Shown here piece after piece: positions 63,807 through 64,000 of a stretch of 64,000 nucleotides of DNA (the first letter of the stretch is position 1; every line of letters begins with the position of its first letter). The DNA comes from a beta proteobacterium MWH-UniP1 (GTDB lineage Bacteria > Pseudomonadota > Gammaproteobacteria > Burkholderiales > Burkholderiaceae_A), in contig CP143625.1 in assembly GCA_036362785.1 (NCBI GenBank), forward strand, positions 869,401 through 933,400, given 5' to 3'. The position numbers and the translations under genes are program-made. A model generated the notes under the pieces. The model was not told the DNA's origin and searched no databases. It saw only the letters and a program-made list of their open reading frames with translations.

Positions 63807-64000
63807 TTGTTGGGATTGGCACGGACACCGTGGTCATTGATCGCGTTCGAAAGATTTTCGATCGCTGGGGTGACCGGTTTGCCGAGCGGGTGTTGGGCCC
63901 CATGGAATATCAAGAGTATGTGCGCCGGCAGTCCCGTGGCGTGAGTGGTCAAGATCGTGCGGTGCGCTATCTTGCCAAACGATTTGCCGCCAAAGAGGCG
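63803..64000 (+). CDS. acpS: Holo-[acyl-carrier-protein] synthase, N-terminal part (cut by window end)
   Basis: The first 66 codons of acpS: the TTG at 63803 overlaps the pdxJ stop by four bases (TTGA). The sequence starts I-V-G-I-G-T-D-T-V-V-I-D-R-V, with the metal-binding Asp of AcpS, and reaches L-A-K-R-F-A-A-K-E-A, the second conserved motif (F-A-x-K-E-A). It transfers 4'-phosphopantetheine to AcpP. The 3' end lies outside the window. Confidence 0.93.
   Translation, partial: MIVGIGTDTVVIDRVRKIFDRWGDRFAERVLGPMEYQEYVRRQSRGVSGQDRAVRYLAKRFAAKEA

Overview
The window reads as a chromosomal segment of a facultatively denitrifying betaproteobacterium, most likely of the order Burkholderiales. 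Three things point there: the order rpmF-plsX-fabHDG-acpP-fabF-rpoE-rseAB-degP-lepA-lepB-rnc-era-recO-pdxJ-acpS, a Bug-type solute receptor, and the many c-type cytochromes. GTG and TTG start codons are common. I saw no tRNA, rRNA, CRISPR array, transposase, integrase or phage gene.

Left part (1-8100). The tail of a c-type cytochrome is followed by a minus-strand operon for an SHP-type oxygen/NO-binding cytochrome, a diheme cytochrome c and a cytochrome b561. Divergent from it lie a PepSY protein and a PhoPQ-like two-component system. An MFS transporter and a nitronate monooxygenase come next, then cbiX and nirE, which supply siroheme for heme d1.

Denitrification island (6861-21074). nirE and cbiX diverge from nirC-nirF-nirDL-nirG-nirH-nirJ-nirN, the heme d1 assembly and periplasmic maturation genes. 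After these come ybiB, a minus-strand pair (an NnrS-like membrane protein and a SufT/DUF59 protein), a Dnr-type Crp/Fnr regulator, nirS (cytochrome cd1 nitrite reductase) and nnrS. Two FNR/DNR-type boxes and a perfect 24-bp palindrome lie at the three promoter regions. No nitric oxide reductase and no precorrin-2 dehydrogenase are present in the window.

Middle part (21078-32770). This looks like a sugar-acid or hydroxy-acid catabolic region: a UxaA/GarD dehydratase, a 3-hydroxyacyl-CoA-type dehydrogenase, an SMP-30 lactonase, a GntR/UTRA regulator, an enolase-superfamily enzyme, an Ldh-family oxidoreductase and an orphan Bug receptor. A thioredoxin-like protein, a TRIC-type channel, a pterin carbinolamine dehydratase and a small membrane protein sit among them. 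YqhA, an AI-2E family permease and RraA follow.

Right part (32898-64000). These are housekeeping genes: parE-parC, htpG behind a sigma-32-like promoter, two small cytochromes c, moaA, rne diverging from rluC-HAD-sppA, maf, yceD, and then the long rpmF-to-acpS gene string for lipid synthesis, envelope stress and translation. The last gene, acpS, is cut by the window edge. REP-like GGTGTCAGACACC repeats are read in frame in the C-terminal tails of both RNase E and PlsX.
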